The notes: a model not told the origin generated them from the letters alone. Shown: positions 23,191 through 32,182, counted from the stretch's first letter. The stretch: 51,129 nucleotides of DNA from Paracoccaceae bacterium (GCA_020832705.1 JAFIEE010000005.1:1-51129); one strand, 5' to 3'. Program-made: numbers and translations.

Positions 23191-25383
23191 ATGGACCGCG
23201 TGATGACCGACCCCCAGATTACCCCCGACCTGATCGCCGCGCACGGGCTGACCCCGGATGAATACGCCCGGATCCTCGAGATCATCGGCCGCGAACCCAG
23301 TTTCACCGAACTGGGCATCTTCTCGGCGATGTGGAACGAGCATTGTTCCTACAAGTCATCCAAGAAGTGGCTGCGCACCCTGCCGACCGAGGGTCCGCAG
23401 GTCATCTGCGGCCCTGGTGAAAACGCCGGTGTGGTAGACATCGGCGAGGGCCCCGATGGCAAGAGGCTGGCGGTGATCTTCAAGATGGAGAGCCACAATC
23501 ACCCCAGCTATATCGAACCCTATCAGGGCGCGGCCACGGGCGTGGGCGGCATTCTGCGCGATGTGTTCACCATGGGCGCGCGCCCCATCGCCGCCATGAA
23601 TGCGCTGTCCTTTGGCGAACCCGCGCACCCCAAGACCGCGCATCTGGTGCGCGGCGTGGTCGAAGGAATCGGCGGCTACGGCAATTCCTTTGGCGTGCCC
23701 ACCGTGGGGGGCGAGGTCCGGTTCCATTCCGCCTATAACGGCAACTGCCTGGTCAATGCCTTTGCCGCCGGGCTGGCCGATGCGGACGCGATCTTCTATT
23801 CGGCGGCTTCAGGCGTGGGGATGCCGGTGGTCTATCTGGGCGCCAGGACGGGGCGCGACGGGGTCGGCGGCGCCACCATGGCTTCGGCCGAGTTTGACGA
23901 GAGCATCGAGGAAAAGCGCCCCACCGTGCAGGTGGGCGACCCGTTCACCGAAAAGCGCCTGCTGGAGGCCTGTCTGGAGCTCATGGCCTCGGGCGCGGTG
24001 ATTTCCATTCAGGACATGGGCGCGGCCGGGCTTACCTGTTCGGCGGTGGAAATGGGCGACAAGGGCGGGCTGGGCATCCGGCTGGATCTGGACCGCGTGC
24101 CTTGCCGCGAAACCGGGATGACCGCTTACGAGATGATGCTGAGCGAAAGCCAGGAGCGGATGCTCATGGTGCTCAAGCCCGAGAAGGAGGCCGAGGCGCG
24201 CGCGATCTTCGAGAAATGGGACCTGGATTTTGCCATCGTTGGCGAAACCATCCCCGAAGACCGCTTCCTGATCCTGCAGGGCAACGAAACCAGGGCCGAT
24301 CTGCCGCTCTCGAAACTGTCGTCGGAGGCCCCGGAATACGACCGCCCCTGGGAAGACCCCGCCGCACCCGCCGAGCTGGCCGAGGTGCCGCGCGTGGATG
24401 CCATTGACGCCCTGCGCGCGCTCATCGGATCACCGAATTACGCGCACAAGGGCTGGGTCTGGGAGCAGTATGACACGCAGGTGATGGGCGACACCATCCG
24501 CACGCCGGGGCTGGGCGCCGGGATCGTCCGCGTTCATGGCACCGACAAGGCGCTGGCCTTCACCTCGGATGTGACGCCGCGCTATGTGCGCGCCAACCCG
24601 GTCGAAGGCGGCAAGCAGGCGGTGGCCGAAGCGTTCCGGAACCTTTGTGCCGTGGGCGCCCGACCGCTGGCGGCGACCGACAACCTGAATTTCGGCAACC
24701 CCGAAAAGCCCGAGATCATGGGCCAGTTCGTCGGCGCCATCCGGGGCATCGGCCAGGCCTGCCGCGCGCTGGACATGCCGATCGTCTCCGGCAACGTGAG
24801 CCTTTACAACGAAACCGACGGTCAGCCGATCCTGCCCACGCCCACCATCGGCGCGGTCGGGCTGATCGACCACATGGACCAGATCATCGCCGGGCAGCCG
24901 CGCGAGGGCGACCTGGCGCTGGTCATCGGCGAAACCCGCGGCCATCTGGGCCAGTCCGCCCTGCTGGCCGAGGTGTTCCACCGCGAGGACGGCGACGCCC
25001 CGCCCGTGGACCTGGATGCCGAGGCCCGCCACGGCGCGTTCCTGCGCGACAACCGCGCCCTGATCGCCGCCGCGACCGACCTTTCGGATGGCGGGCTTGC
25101 CCTGGCCGCGTTCGAAATGGCCGAGGCCGCCGGCCTTGGCGTCACGCTGACCGAAGACGACCCGGCCCAGCTTTTCGGCGAGGATCAGGCCCGCTACCTG
25201 ATCGCCACCGATTTCGACTGCGCCGAGGCGCTGATGGTCGCCGCCGGGCAGGCGGGCGTGCCCATCGCCACCGTGGGGCGCTTCGGCGGCGACACGGTGC
25301 GACTGGGCGCAGCGCAGGCGCCGCTGGCCGAACTTTCCGAACACTATCGCACCGCCTTTGCGCGCGCCATCGGCGCCGCTTGA
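23191..25383 (+). CDS. purL: Phosphoribosylformylglycinamidine synthase subunit PurL
   Basis: ATP-dependent step 4 of purine synthesis, making FGAM from FGAR. The 730-residue length marks the small PurL that works with separate PurQ and PurS, neither of which is in the window. [15 protein letters not shown], the substrate/ATP motif [48 protein letters not shown] and [12 protein letters not shown] are signature regions of the two AIRS-like halves. The frame is open from 22879, but that stretch holds the terminator. ATG 23191 has GAAAGGG ten bases upstream; ATG 23203 ([10 protein letters not shown]) is an alternative. A hairpin (GGCGAAA 23133-23139 with TTTCGCC 23148-23154) lies in the leader. 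bolA and grxD follow closely. Confidence 0.97.
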   Translation: MDRVMTDPQITPDLIAAHGLTPDEYARILEIIGREPSFTELGIFSAMWNEHCSYKSSKKWLRTLPTEGPQVICGPGENAGVVDIGEGPDGKRLAVIFKMESHNHPSYIEPYQGAATGVGGILRDVFTMGARPIAAMNALSFGEPAHPKTAHLVRGVVEGIGGYGNSFGVPTVGGEVRFHSAYNGNCLVNAFAAGLADADAIFYSAASGVGMPVVYLGARTGRDGVGGATMASAEFDESIEEKRPTVQVGDPFTEKRLLEACLELMASGAVISIQDMGAAGLTCSAVEMGDKGGLGIRLDLDRVPCRETGMTAYEMMLSESQERMLMVLKPEKEAEARAIFEKWDLDFAIVGETIPEDRFLILQGNETRADLPLSKLSSEAPEYDRPWEDPAAPAELAEVPRVDAIDALRALIGSPNYAHKGWVWEQYDTQVMGDTIRTPGLGAGIVRVHGTDKALAFTSDVTPRYVRANPVEGGKQAVAEAFRNLCAVGARPLAATDNLNFGNPEKPEIMGQFVGAIRGIGQACRALDMPIVSGNVSLYNETDGQPILPTPTIGAVGLIDHMDQIIAGQPREGDLALVIGETRGHLGQSALLAEVFHREDGDAPPVDLDAEARHGAFLRDNRALIAAATDLSDGGLALAAFEMAEAAGLGVTLTEDDPAQLFGEDQARYLIATDFDCAEALMVAAGQAGVPIATVGRFGGDTVRLGAAQAPLAELSEHYRTAFARAIGAA

Positions 25384-25435
25384 ACCGGCGTGCAGGCAGG
25401 ATTACCTTTCACCGGCACAGACAGGGGGGGCACCC

Positions 25436-25678
25436 ATGGCCATATCCGCGCAAGAACTCGAGACCTTGCTGCGCGAGGGGTTTCCGGACGCACGGATCAC
25501 CATCACCGACCTTGCCGGAGACGGCAACCACTACGCCGCCGAGGTGGTGGACGAAAGCTTCCGCGGCAAGAACCGGGTGCAGCAGCAGCGCGCCGTCTAT
25601 GCCGCATTGAAGGGCAAGATGGACGGCAGCCATGGCGAATTGCACGCGCTGGCCCTGACCACCAAGGCCCCCGACTGA
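25436..25678 (+). CDS. BolA family protein
   Basis: Small protein of 80 residues with the BolA fold, expected to bind a [2Fe-2S] cluster together with a CGFS monothiol glutaredoxin. Its conserved core is ITITDLAGDGNHYAAEVVDE, which contains a candidate His ligand, then FRGKNRVQQQRAVYAALKGKM and GELHALALTTKAPD. The short length and missing N-terminal extension resemble the BolA2/YrbA-like (IbaG) type rather than stress BolA. The ATG at 25436 begins the family N-terminus MAISAQELETLL. It lies 52 bp after purL and 39 bp before grxD, its likely physical partner. Confidence 0.92.
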   Translation: MAISAQELETLLREGFPDARITITDLAGDGNHYAAEVVDESFRGKNRVQQQRAVYAALKGKMDGSHGELHALALTTKAPD

Positions 25679-25717
25679 CCACCGACAGATAGCCGTAACC
25701 AGCAGACAGGATCGACC

Positions 25718-26077
25718 ATGAGCGCCGAGGACCAGATTCGCGATACCGTCACCAAGAATGACGTGGTGCTGTACATGAAAGGCACCAAGACCATGCCGCA
25801 ATGCGGCTTTTCCAGCCGTGTCGCCGGGGTGCTGAACTTCATGGGCGTGGACTACGCCGATGTGAACGTGCTGGCCGATGAAGCGATCCGCCAGGGGATC
25901 AAGGACTATTCGGACTGGCCCACCATCCCGCAGCTTTACGTCAAGGGCGAATTCGTCGGCGGCTGCGACATCATCACCGAGATGACGCTGTCGGGCGAAC
26001 TTGACCAGCTTTTCGACAGCAAGGGCGTGACCTACGACAAGGACGCCGCAGACAAGATCCGCGAAGCCAACGCCTGA
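25718..26077 (+). CDS. grxD: Grx4 family monothiol glutaredoxin
   Basis: CGFS-type glutaredoxin of 119 residues that carries and transfers iron-sulfur clusters, usually as a complex with BolA. The active-site CGFS is at residues 29-32 (TMPQCGFSSR), preceded by the Lys of YMKGTK. The glutathione-binding WPTIPQLYVKGEFVGGCDI follows. The length and the absence of a second domain indicate the single-domain bacterial Grx4. It directly follows the bolA-like gene, matching the known BolA-Grx partnership. The link with upstream purL is common in this clade and may only reflect co-transcription. Confidence 0.96.
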   Translation: MSAEDQIRDTVTKNDVVLYMKGTKTMPQCGFSSRVAGVLNFMGVDYADVNVLADEAIRQGIKDYSDWPTIPQLYVKGEFVGGCDIITEMTLSGELDQLFDSKGVTYDKDAADKIREANA

Positions 26078-26173
26078 GCCGGAACGCGCGCGCGCCCCGC
26101 GCAATTGCGATGGATTTTGCGCGGCGCCTCGCGTATCAGTGCGCCGACACGGCACGATAGCGCGGACAGGGAC

Positions 26174-26986
26174 ATGGCGGTTGGGGTTTTCGACAGCGGG
26201 CTGGGCGGGCTGACAGTGCTGCGCGCGCTGACCGAACGGCTGCCCGATGTGCCCTTTGCCTATCTGGGCGACAACGCCCACACGCCCTACGGCACCCGCG
26301 ACGCCGAGGATATCTTTACCCTCACCTGCGCCGGGGTCGAACGGCTCTGGGACGAAGGCTGCGATCTGGTGATCCTGGCCTGCAACACCGCCAGTGCTGC
26401 CGCCCTGCGCCGGATGCAGGAAACCTGGGTGCCCGCCGACAAGCGCGTGCTTGGTGTCTTTGTCCCGCTGATCGAGGCGCTGACCGAACGGCAATGGGGT
26501 GACAACTCGCCGCCGCGCGAGGTGGCGGTGAAACACGTGGCCCTTTTCGCCACCCCCGCCACGGTGCAAAGCCGCGCCTTCCAGCGTGAACTGGCCTTCC
26601 GCGCCATTGGTGTCGATGTCGAGGCGCAGCCCTGCGCGGGGGTGGTCGATGCCATCGAGCAGGGTGACCTGATCCTCGCCGAGGCGCTGGTGCATTCGCA
26701 TGTCGAGGCGCTGTTGCGCCGGATGCCCCGCCCCGAGGCCGCGGTGCTGGGCTGCACGCATTATCCGCTGATGGAAGAGGCGTTCGCCGCGGCCCTTGGC
26801 CCCGATGTGGCGGTCTTCTCGCAGCCCGACCTTGTCGCCGCCAGCCTGGACGACTACCTGCGCCGCCGCCCCGGGATGATCGGCCCGGGCACCGAATCGC
26901 GTTTCCTGACGACGGGCGACCCGGTGAACGTCTCGCGCAAGGCCACGCAGTTCCTGCGACGACAGGTCCCGTTCCAGCCCGCCTGA
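26174..26986 (+). CDS. murI: Glutamate racemase
   Basis: Interconverts L- and D-glutamate, supplying D-Glu for peptidoglycan; 270 residues. The family start [19 protein letters not shown] has the Asp-Ser pair of the active site. Both catalytic cysteines are visible: [10 protein letters not shown] (near 70) and LGCTHYPLM (near 193). The frame opens at 26105, but ATG 26174 gives the family N-terminus and is preceded by CAGGGA. It lies 96 bp after grxD and 83 bp before argC. A degenerate copy of the GTATTT repeat separates it from argC. Confidence 0.96.
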   Translation: MAVGVFDSGLGGLTVLRALTERLPDVPFAYLGDNAHTPYGTRDAEDIFTLTCAGVERLWDEGCDLVILACNTASAAALRRMQETWVPADKRVLGVFVPLIEALTERQWGDNSPPREVAVKHVALFATPATVQSRAFQRELAFRAIGVDVEAQPCAGVVDAIEQGDLILAEALVHSHVEALLRRMPRPEAAVLGCTHYPLMEEAFAAALGPDVAVFSQPDLVAASLDDYLRRRPGMIGPGTESRFLTTGDPVNVSRKATQFLRRQVPFQPA

Positions 26987-26987
26987 T

Positions 26988-27020
26988 CTTCATCTTGCCC
27001 CAAATACGCCCGCGCGGAGC
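26988..27020 (-). repeat. Three-hairpin intergenic repeat, partial copy 3
   Basis: On the minus strand it reads GCTCCGCGCGGGC, then GTATTTGGGGCAAGATGAAG, matching the 3' half of copies 1 and 2 in inverted orientation. It sits between murI and argC, starting two bases after the murI stop. The upstream hairpins of the full element are not evident. Confidence 0.5.
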
Positions 27021-27069
27021 GCACACAGCGACAGCCGCCCGCGCGACGACCGACCAAGGGACCGAACCC

Positions 27070-28095
27070 ATGCACAAGATCGCCATTCTGGGCGCCTCCG
27101 GCTATACCGGCGCCGAACTTGTCCGGCTGATCGCCACCCATCCGCAGCTTGAAATCGCCGCGCTGACCGGCGAGCGCAAGGCCGGGCAGCCAATGGCGCA
27201 GGTCTTTCCGTTCCTGCGCCATCTGGACCTGCCGGACCTGTGCCGGATCGAAGAGGTGGATTTCTCCGCCATCGACCTTGCGTTCTGTGCGCTTCCCCAT
27301 GCCACCAGCCAGGCGGTGATCCGCGATCTGCCGCAGGGCCTCAAGGTCGTGGACCTGAGCGCCGATTTCCGGCTGCGGGACCCGGCAGCCTATGAGAAAT
27401 GGTATGGCCAGCCCCATGCCGCGCCGGCGCTGCAGGCCGAAGCCGTTTATGGCCTGACCGAATTCTACCGCGAGGAGATCCGCGCCGCGCGGCTGGTCGC
27501 CGGGACGGGCTGCAACGCGGCCACCGGGCAGTATGCGCTCAGGCCGCTGATCGCCGCCGCCGTGATCGATCTGGACCGGATCATCCTGGACCTGAAATGC
27601 GGGGTCTCGGGTGCGGGCCGGTCGCTCAAGGAAAACCTGCTGCACGCGGAGCTCTCCGAAGGGACGCATGCCTATGCCGCGGGCGGCACGCACCGGCATC
27701 TGGGCGAATTCGATCAGGAGTTCGCGCGCCTTGCGGGTCGCCCCGTGCATGTCCAGTTCACGCCGCATCTGATGCCGTTCAATCGCGGCATCCTGGCAAC
27801 TGCCTGGCTGGACGGGGACGCGGCGGAAATTCACGCGGTTTTGCAGGGTGCATATTGCGCTGAGTCATTCATTTCGGTGCTTCCTTTTGGCACACTCCCC
27901 TCGACCCATGATGTGCGCGGCTCCAATTATGTGCATATCGGGGTTGTCGGGGATCGTGTTCCGGGCCGGGCGCTGGTGGTGGCGGTGCTGGACAACCTCT
28001 GCAAGGGGTCGTCCGGGCAGGCGGTGCAGAACGCGAACCTGATGCTGGGGATCGGGGAAACCACGGGGCTTCTGGGCGCGCCGGTGTTTCCGTAA
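27070..28095 (+). CDS. argC: N-acetyl-gamma-glutamyl-phosphate reductase
   Basis: NADPH-dependent third step of arginine synthesis; 341 residues. The Rossmann start is [18 protein letters not shown]. The catalytic cysteine is at residue 148 in [15 protein letters not shown], and the conserved His region is [14 protein letters not shown]-like ([14 protein letters not shown]). VHFTPHL-like [14 protein letters not shown] and [18 protein letters not shown] complete the substrate domain. The frame opens at 26995; I chose the ATG at 27070 because it begins the dinucleotide-binding strand. ccmE follows after only 12 bp, so the two are probably co-transcribed despite unrelated roles. Confidence 0.96.
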   Translation: MHKIAILGASGYTGAELVRLIATHPQLEIAALTGERKAGQPMAQVFPFLRHLDLPDLCRIEEVDFSAIDLAFCALPHATSQAVIRDLPQGLKVVDLSADFRLRDPAAYEKWYGQPHAAPALQAEAVYGLTEFYREEIRAARLVAGTGCNAATGQYALRPLIAAAVIDLDRIILDLKCGVSGAGRSLKENLLHAELSEGTHAYAAGGTHRHLGEFDQEFARLAGRPVHVQFTPHLMPFNRGILATAWLDGDAAEIHAVLQGAYCAESFISVLPFGTLPSTHDVRGSNYVHIGVVGDRVPGRALVVAVLDNLCKGSSGQAVQNANLMLGIGETTGLLGAPVFP

Positions 28096-28107
28096 GGTGA
28101 GAGTGAC

Positions 28108-28557
28108 ATGAAGAGCCTGAAGAAGAAACGCCGCATCCAGATTTTCGCCGTTGCCGCCGTGGCGCTGGCGCTGTCCACGGCCCTGATCGGCTATGCCATG
28201 CGCGACGGAATCAATTTCTTCCGCTCGCCTTCGGAAGTGCTGGCCGAACCGCCGCACGAGAACGAGGTGTTCCGCATCGGCGGGCTGGTCGAGGAAGGCT
28301 CGATCATTCGCGGCCAGTCGGATACGGTCGTTTTTCGCGTGACCGACGGCCCGGCCTCGGTCGAGGTGCGCTATCGCGGCATCCTGCCGGACCTGTTCGC
28401 CGAGAACGAGGGGATGGTCGGCACCGGGCGCTTCATCAACGGGGTGTTCGAGGCGCACGAGATCCTGGCCAAGCACGACGAGACCTACATGCCGCGCGAG
28501 GTGATGGAAGCGCTGAAGGCGCAGGATCACTGGCGTGTCCGGGAACCGGAAAGCTGA
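28108..28557 (+). CDS. ccmE: Cytochrome c maturation heme chaperone CcmE
   Basis: Membrane-anchored periplasmic chaperone that covalently carries heme to apocytochrome c; 149 residues. A basic N-terminus (MKSLKKKRRIQ) leads into one transmembrane segment (about 11-31). The soluble OB-fold beta-barrel includes FRIGGLVEEGSI and VVFRVTDG. The heme-binding His is residue 123 in AKHDETYMP, with the conserved Tyr four residues on. The other ccm genes are not in the window. Its presence implies the multi-subunit (System I) route of cytochrome c maturation. The gene is convergent with chpT. Confidence 0.95.
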   Translation: MKSLKKKRRIQIFAVAAVALALSTALIGYAMRDGINFFRSPSEVLAEPPHENEVFRIGGLVEEGSIIRGQSDTVVFRVTDGPASVEVRYRGILPDLFAENEGMVGTGRFINGVFEAHEILAKHDETYMPREVMEALKAQDHWRVREPES

Positions 28558-28606
28558 GACGCAGCGTCAGGCGCCCCCGCGCGGCACCCGGTCGGCCGCA
28601 GGGGCG

Positions 28607-29233
28607 TCAGGCGCAGGAGCGGATGATGGAAAGACTTGTATCGGCGGGGTCCACCGCGATCCGTCCGCCCATCCTGGCGCTGTGGCGCGCAGCCAGGGCG
28701 AAATGCACGTCCTTCGGCAAGGGATCAACCCGCGCCTCCCCGGTTGAAAGCCCGTCCCAGAGATCGCGGTCGACATTCAGCCGTTCTGCCGCGGCGATGA
28801 GCGTCCAGCCGCCGTCTTGTTCGTCGGCGGTGATGGTGCCCCCGCGCGGCAGCGCGCTTTCCAGGCACAGCAGCAACAGAAAGCACAGCTTGGCCTCGCG
28901 CCGCGACAGGTCCGAACCGATCCGCCAGTCCATGCTGACGCGTGTGCCCAGAAACAGCGCATCGACGATCGAACGCAACTCTGCCGGGTTGATCCGGCGG
29001 TCGGCACTGAATTCCCCGAAGGCGATGCGGAAGAACCGGATCCGCGCCTGCGCCCGGGCCACGCTTTCGGCGATCAGGTCCAGTTCCGGGCCGCTGCCCT
29101 TGCCCGAAAGCGCCAGCAGTTCGACCCCGTTGCCGATGGCGCCCACCGGGCTGATGAGGTCATGGCAGATGCGCGACACCACCAGTGCGGAGATATCGGC
29201 CTGTTTCAGGTCGGGGCGCGTCCTGGCGTTCAT
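28607..29233 (-). CDS. chpT: Histidine phosphotransferase ChpT
   Basis: Cytoplasmic phosphotransferase that passes phosphate from the kinase CckA to CtrA and CpdR in the alphaproteobacterial cell-cycle relay; 208 residues. The phosphorylated His is expected at residue 24 in SRICHDLISPVGAIGNGVEL. A helical hairpin is followed by a degenerate HATPase-like domain (RVSMDWRIGSDLSRREAKLC; the C-terminal ARMGGRIAVDPADTS lacks ATP-binding boxes). The ATG at 29233 follows CGGAGA. It is divergent from the DUF3553 gene by 33 bp. With ccrM and trcR it makes three cell-cycle genes in one window, though not one operon. Confidence 0.9.
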   Translation of the reverse strand: MNARTRPDLKQADISALVVSRICHDLISPVGAIGNGVELLALSGKGSGPELDLIAESVARAQARIRFFRIAFGEFSADRRINPAELRSIVDALFLGTRVSMDWRIGSDLSRREAKLCFLLLLCLESALPRGGTITADEQDGGWTLIAAAERLNVDRDLWDGLSTGEARVDPLPKDVHFALAARHSARMGGRIAVDPADTSLSIIRSCA

Positions 29234-29266
29234 GGGCCTGGTCTCCGTTCAGCGGGGGGGCGCGGC

Positions 29267-29449
29267 ATGAGCTTTCCGCCCAGTCTGCTGGAGCCCGGCA
29301 TGATCGTTGAAAACCCGGCAAGGCCGGACTGGGGGCAGGGGCAGGTGCAATCGCGTGTCGGCACTATCGTCACCGTGAATTTCGAGCATGAAGGTAAACT
29401 GACCGTTGATGCGGCTGTGATTACATTGATTCCCGCCGCTGACTCGTGA
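29267..29449 (+). CDS. DUF3553 domain-containing protein (60 aa)
   Basis: Small protein of 60 residues whose core EPGMIVENPARPDWGQGQVQ followed by IVTVNFEHEGKLTVDAAVI matches the DUF3553 pattern, a short SH3-like beta-barrel resembling the RNA-polymerase or UvrD-type Tudor fold. Function is unknown; similar modules occur at the ends of helicases and as stand-alone proteins in this clade. I chose the ATG at 29267 (MSFPPSLLEPGM), although the Met at residue 15 is possible. It is divergent from chpT and 94 bp before olsB. The gene's 3' end carries two GANTC methylation sites, and a third follows its stop. Confidence 0.8.
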   Translation: MSFPPSLLEPGMIVENPARPDWGQGQVQSRVGTIVTVNFEHEGKLTVDAAVITLIPAADS

Positions 29450-29514
29450 CAGACTCTGTTGATACAAGAGAGATGCAACCAAGAGATGTGTCAAGTCGCG
29501 GCATCCCTTAAAAT
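29428..29514 (+). promoter_or_regulatory. GANTC cluster and possible olsB promoter
   Basis: Three CcrM target sites lie within 29 bp: GATTC at 29428-29432 and GACTC at 29441-29445 and 29452-29456. A TAAAAT -10-like hexamer is at 29509-29514, 30 bp before the olsB start; no good -35 is seen. The first two sites are inside the end of the DUF3553 gene. Confidence 0.35.
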
Positions 29515-29543
29515 GCGTGTATTGTCCCATGCAGGAGCTTTCC

Positions 29544-30380
29544 ATGCCCTCCGCCGTCATCGATGACCGGGTAACGGCGATCCCGGGCAGCGCCCGGGCA
29601 CTGGCGGGCAAGGCAGCGCTGCACACGCGCCTGGCCACATCCGAGGCTGACCTGCGCGCGGCGCAGCGGCTGCGCTACGATGTCTTCGTCACCGAGATGG
29701 GCGGCGATGGCGGCATGGTGGACCATGCCGCGCGGCTCGAGGCCGACCGCTTCGACCCCTTCTACGACCACCTTCTGCTGATCGACCCGGCCCGCGACCC
29801 CGCGCGGCTGGACCATGTGGTCGGGGTGTATCGGCTGATGCCCTGCAGTCGCGCGCAGGCGGCAGGCGGGTTCTATTCGGCGACCGAATACGATCTGGCG
29901 CCGCTGCTGGCCTCGGGGCGGCGGCTTCTGGAGCTGGGTCGGTCCTGCATCCACCCCGAGTATCGTGGCAGTGTCGCCATGCTGCACCTGTGGAATGCGG
30001 TCGCGGATTATGTGCGGACCCATGACATCGACCTGATGTTCGGCGTGGCGTCCTTTCCGGGCACCGATGTGGATGCGCTCGCGTTGCCGCTGTCATGGCT
30101 GCACCGCCACCACCTGGCCCCCGAGGCGCTGCGGGTGCGGACCCTGCCGCATGTCCATCACCCCATGGACCTGATCCCCGTCACCCCCGCCGACCGCCCC
30201 CGCGCCATGGCCGCTGTTCCGGCGCTGATCCGGGCCTATCTGCGGCTGGGGGGCTTTGTCGGCGATGGCGCTTTTGTCGATCACCGGTTCCGGACAACGG
30301 ATGTGTTCCTGGTGCTGGACACGGCGGCCATGCCGGACCGTCGCCGCGCGTTTCACAGCCGCGCCATGCCGGGGCGCTAG
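29544..30380 (+). CDS. olsB: Ornithine-acyl-ACP acyltransferase OlsB
   Basis: GNAT-fold N-acyltransferase that adds a 3-hydroxyacyl chain from ACP to ornithine, making lyso-ornithine lipid; 278 residues. The conserved region ATSEADLRAAQRLRYDVFVTEMG starts near residue 33. DHLLLID, VVGVYRLM, FYSATEYDL, LELGRSCIHPEYRG and FGVASFPGTD are family hallmarks. The frame opens at 29517, but AGGAG at 29533-29537 lies six bases before the ATG at 29544, which decides the start. olsA begins three bases after its stop. Ornithine lipids replace phospholipids under phosphate limitation; three GANTC sites just upstream hint at cell-cycle input. Confidence 0.95.
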   Translation: MPSAVIDDRVTAIPGSARALAGKAALHTRLATSEADLRAAQRLRYDVFVTEMGGDGGMVDHAARLEADRFDPFYDHLLLIDPARDPARLDHVVGVYRLMPCSRAQAAGGFYSATEYDLAPLLASGRRLLELGRSCIHPEYRGSVAMLHLWNAVADYVRTHDIDLMFGVASFPGTDVDALALPLSWLHRHHLAPEALRVRTLPHVHHPMDLIPVTPADRPRAMAAVPALIRAYLRLGGFVGDGAFVDHRFRTTDVFLVLDTAAMPDRRRAFHSRAMPGR

Positions 30381-30383
30381 CCC

Positions 30384-31229
30384 TTGGAAAGCTGGAACTC
30401 GCCCATCCCGCCCCCGATGCAGGGCTTGCGGGCGCATCAATGGCTGTGGGCCGTGCCGCGCGCGGTGGTGCTGGCGGTGGTGATCCATACCGGGCTGGCG
30501 CTGTTGTTGCTGCTGCGCCTGATCGAACGGCCCCTGTGCGGGTTGCGCCGCCCGGTGACGCCATACATCACGCTGACGGTGTGCCGGATCGCGCTCCGGG
30601 TGATCGGCCTGCGGCTGGTGATCCATGGCGCGCCCATGCGCCAGCGCGGGGCTCTGGTGGCCAACCATGCCTCGTGGCTGGATATCTTTGCGCTGAACGC
30701 GGCCGAGCGGGTCTATTTCGTCTCCAAGGACGAGGTGGCGGGCTGGCCGGTCATCGGCTGGCTGGCGCGGGCTACCGGCACGGTCTTCATCCGCCGCCGC
30801 GGGCGCGATGCCGCGCGCCAGAAGCTGCTGTTCGAGGCACGCCTGCGCGCCGGGCACCGGCTGCTGTTCTTTCCCGAGGGCACCAGCACCGATGGCCAGC
30901 AGGTGCTGGCGTTCAAGAGCACGCTGTTTTCCGCCTTCTTTGCCGACGGGCTGGCCGGAATGCTGCACATCCAGCCGGTCAGCGTGGTCTATCATGCCCC
31001 GGCGGGCGCGGACCCGCGTTTCTATGGCTGGTGGGGCAGCATGGATTTCGGCCCGCATTTCATGGCCGTGCTGGGCCGGCGGCGCGGCGGGCGGGTTGAC
31101 GTGGTGTTTCACCCGCCGCTGGCCGTGGCCGATTTCGCCGACCGCAAGGCGCTGGCGGCGGCCAGCGCGGCGCAGGTGCGCGCGGGCCATGCCGCGCACG
31201 CCCCTGCGGCGTTCACAGCATCCGGATGA
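30384..31229 (+). CDS. olsA: Lysophospholipid-type acyltransferase OlsA (ornithine lipid synthesis)
   Basis: 1-acyl-glycerol-3-phosphate acyltransferase family member expected to add the second acyl chain to lyso-ornithine lipid at the inner membrane; 281 residues. A membrane segment (about 24-45) precedes the catalytic HX4D motif NHASWLD (His95, Asp100). TGTVFIRRRGRD and the FFPEGTSTDG motif follow. The start is uncertain. TTG at 30384 lies three bases after olsB and gives a plausible N-terminus, while ATG at 30417 lacks a ribosome-binding site. The 3' end overlaps the convergent winged-helix gene by 17 bases. Pairing with olsB sets the substrate; on sequence alone it could be a PlsC-type enzyme. 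Confidence 0.88.
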   Translation: MESWNSPIPPPMQGLRAHQWLWAVPRAVVLAVVIHTGLALLLLLRLIERPLCGLRRPVTPYITLTVCRIALRVIGLRLVIHGAPMRQRGALVANHASWLDIFALNAAERVYFVSKDEVAGWPVIGWLARATGTVFIRRRGRDAARQKLLFEARLRAGHRLLFFPEGTSTDGQQVLAFKSTLFSAFFADGLAGMLHIQPVSVVYHAPAGADPRFYGWWGSMDFGPHFMAVLGRRRGGRVDVVFHPPLAVADFADRKALAAASAAQVRAGHAAHAPAAFTASG

Positions 31230-31914
31230 CGCCCTTGTCGATGGCCAGCACGTAACCCTGCCGGGTGATGTTGCGGATCAACACCTCGGACACAAGCTGA
31301 TTGCCCAGCGTGTCGCGCAGCCGCTTGATCCGGGTGGCGCCCGAGGCTTCGTCGCAATCGCTGGCATCGCGGCCCGAGATCATCGCCTCGATCTGCGCCC
31401 CGCTCAGGATATCGCCGTCCATGCGCGCCTCGGCCAGCACGGCCAGGGTTTCGATCGCCGCCTCGGTCAGCCGGAACTCCATGTCGTTGATCGCAACCGT
31501 GCGCGTATCGCGGCTGATGACCAGCGACGAGACCTGTATGCCTGCCTTTTCCACCTGCGCCATGCGCCGGTTCAGCACGATCAGCGTGGTCACCAGCACC
31601 AGCGAGGTGATCAGCAGCGCCGTGGCAAAGACCAGCAACACGAAGATCACCACCCTGTAGGACTTGAGCGTCTCGGCAAAGGCGGTGCCCGACAGCGCCA
31701 GGATCTCCAGCAGCTTGATTTCGGCCTGCGTGGTCAGGTCCTGTTCGATGAAGATGCGTTCGACCCGCGCGTTGAAGGCGCCGGCATCCGGCAGGTTGAA
31801 GAAAAGCAGGACCGCCGCCACCAGCAGGATGGCGACGATCGCGGCCATGCCCCAGACGACCGCGCGGCTGCCGGTGCGCGACAGCTCAGTTGCGGAGATG
31901 GATTTCTCCTGCAC
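31213..31914 (-). CDS. Membrane-anchored winged-helix (OmpR-type) regulator, unnamed
   Basis: A 233-residue protein with two transmembrane segments (about 19-40 and 87-115) and a C-terminal cytoplasmic winged-helix domain (about 132-232). That domain (FRLTEAAIETLAVLAEARMD, ATRIKRLRDTLGNQL, ILI-type VLIRNITRQGYVLA) looks like an OmpR/PhoB effector domain, including the closing hairpin. No receiver domain is present. About 46 residues between the membrane segments should face the periplasm. It thus inverts the ToxR/CadC layout. The start is the GTG at 31914, where GGAGGG lies three bases upstream; the longer frame runs through the upstream gene. It overlaps that gene by 29 bases, so the two are coupled. 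Target genes are unknown. Confidence 0.8.
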   Translation of the reverse strand: MQEKSISATELSRTGSRAVVWGMAAIVAILLVAAVLLFFNLPDAGAFNARVERIFIEQDLTTQAEIKLLEILALSGTAFAETLKSYRVVIFVLLVFATALLITSLVLVTTLIVLNRRMAQVEKAGIQVSSLVISRDTRTVAINDMEFRLTEAAIETLAVLAEARMDGDILSGAQIEAMISGRDASDCDEASGATRIKRLRDTLGNQLVSEVLIRNITRQGYVLAIDKGVIRML

Positions 31915-32182
31915 GCGCCCTCCGTTGTTCGAAACCCTCGGGTCCGAAGGTGGACTCGATTTGCAGCAAGGTCCAGCCGTGGCGTGCCAGCACCGCCTCG
32001 ACATGGCGGGCCGCCGCCGCATGGTCATTGCAGGCATCGGCCGGCAGTTCGACGATCCCGTATTGCAGCCGCAGCGGATTGTCCTGCTTGGCCTTGTAAT
32101 CGGCGAAGCACTGCGCGGCCGCCGGGGTGGCCAGGGTGAGCGCGATTGCGGCAAGCGCCAGAGGGCGAAGGATGCGTTTCAT
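31886..32182 (-). CDS. Small periplasmic protein, partner of the membrane winged-helix protein
   Basis: A 98-residue secreted protein. The signal peptide is MKRILRPLALAAIALTLATP followed by AAAQ, with an AxA-type cleavage site near residue 23. The mature part (about 75 residues) has just two cysteines (25 and 51), likely joined by a disulfide, and motifs such as LRLQYGIVELPADAC and HVEAVLARHGWTLLQIES. I do not recognise a named family. It is the first gene of a two-gene unit: the downstream membrane winged-helix gene starts inside its last codons. It may therefore sense or stabilise the periplasmic loop of that regulator, as ToxS does for ToxR; this is inference from layout only. It is divergent from the cysteine-repeat gene. 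Confidence 0.8.
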   Translation of the reverse strand: MKRILRPLALAAIALTLATPAAAQCFADYKAKQDNPLRLQYGIVELPADACNDHAAAARHVEAVLARHGWTLLQIESTFGPEGFEQRRARAGEIHLRN

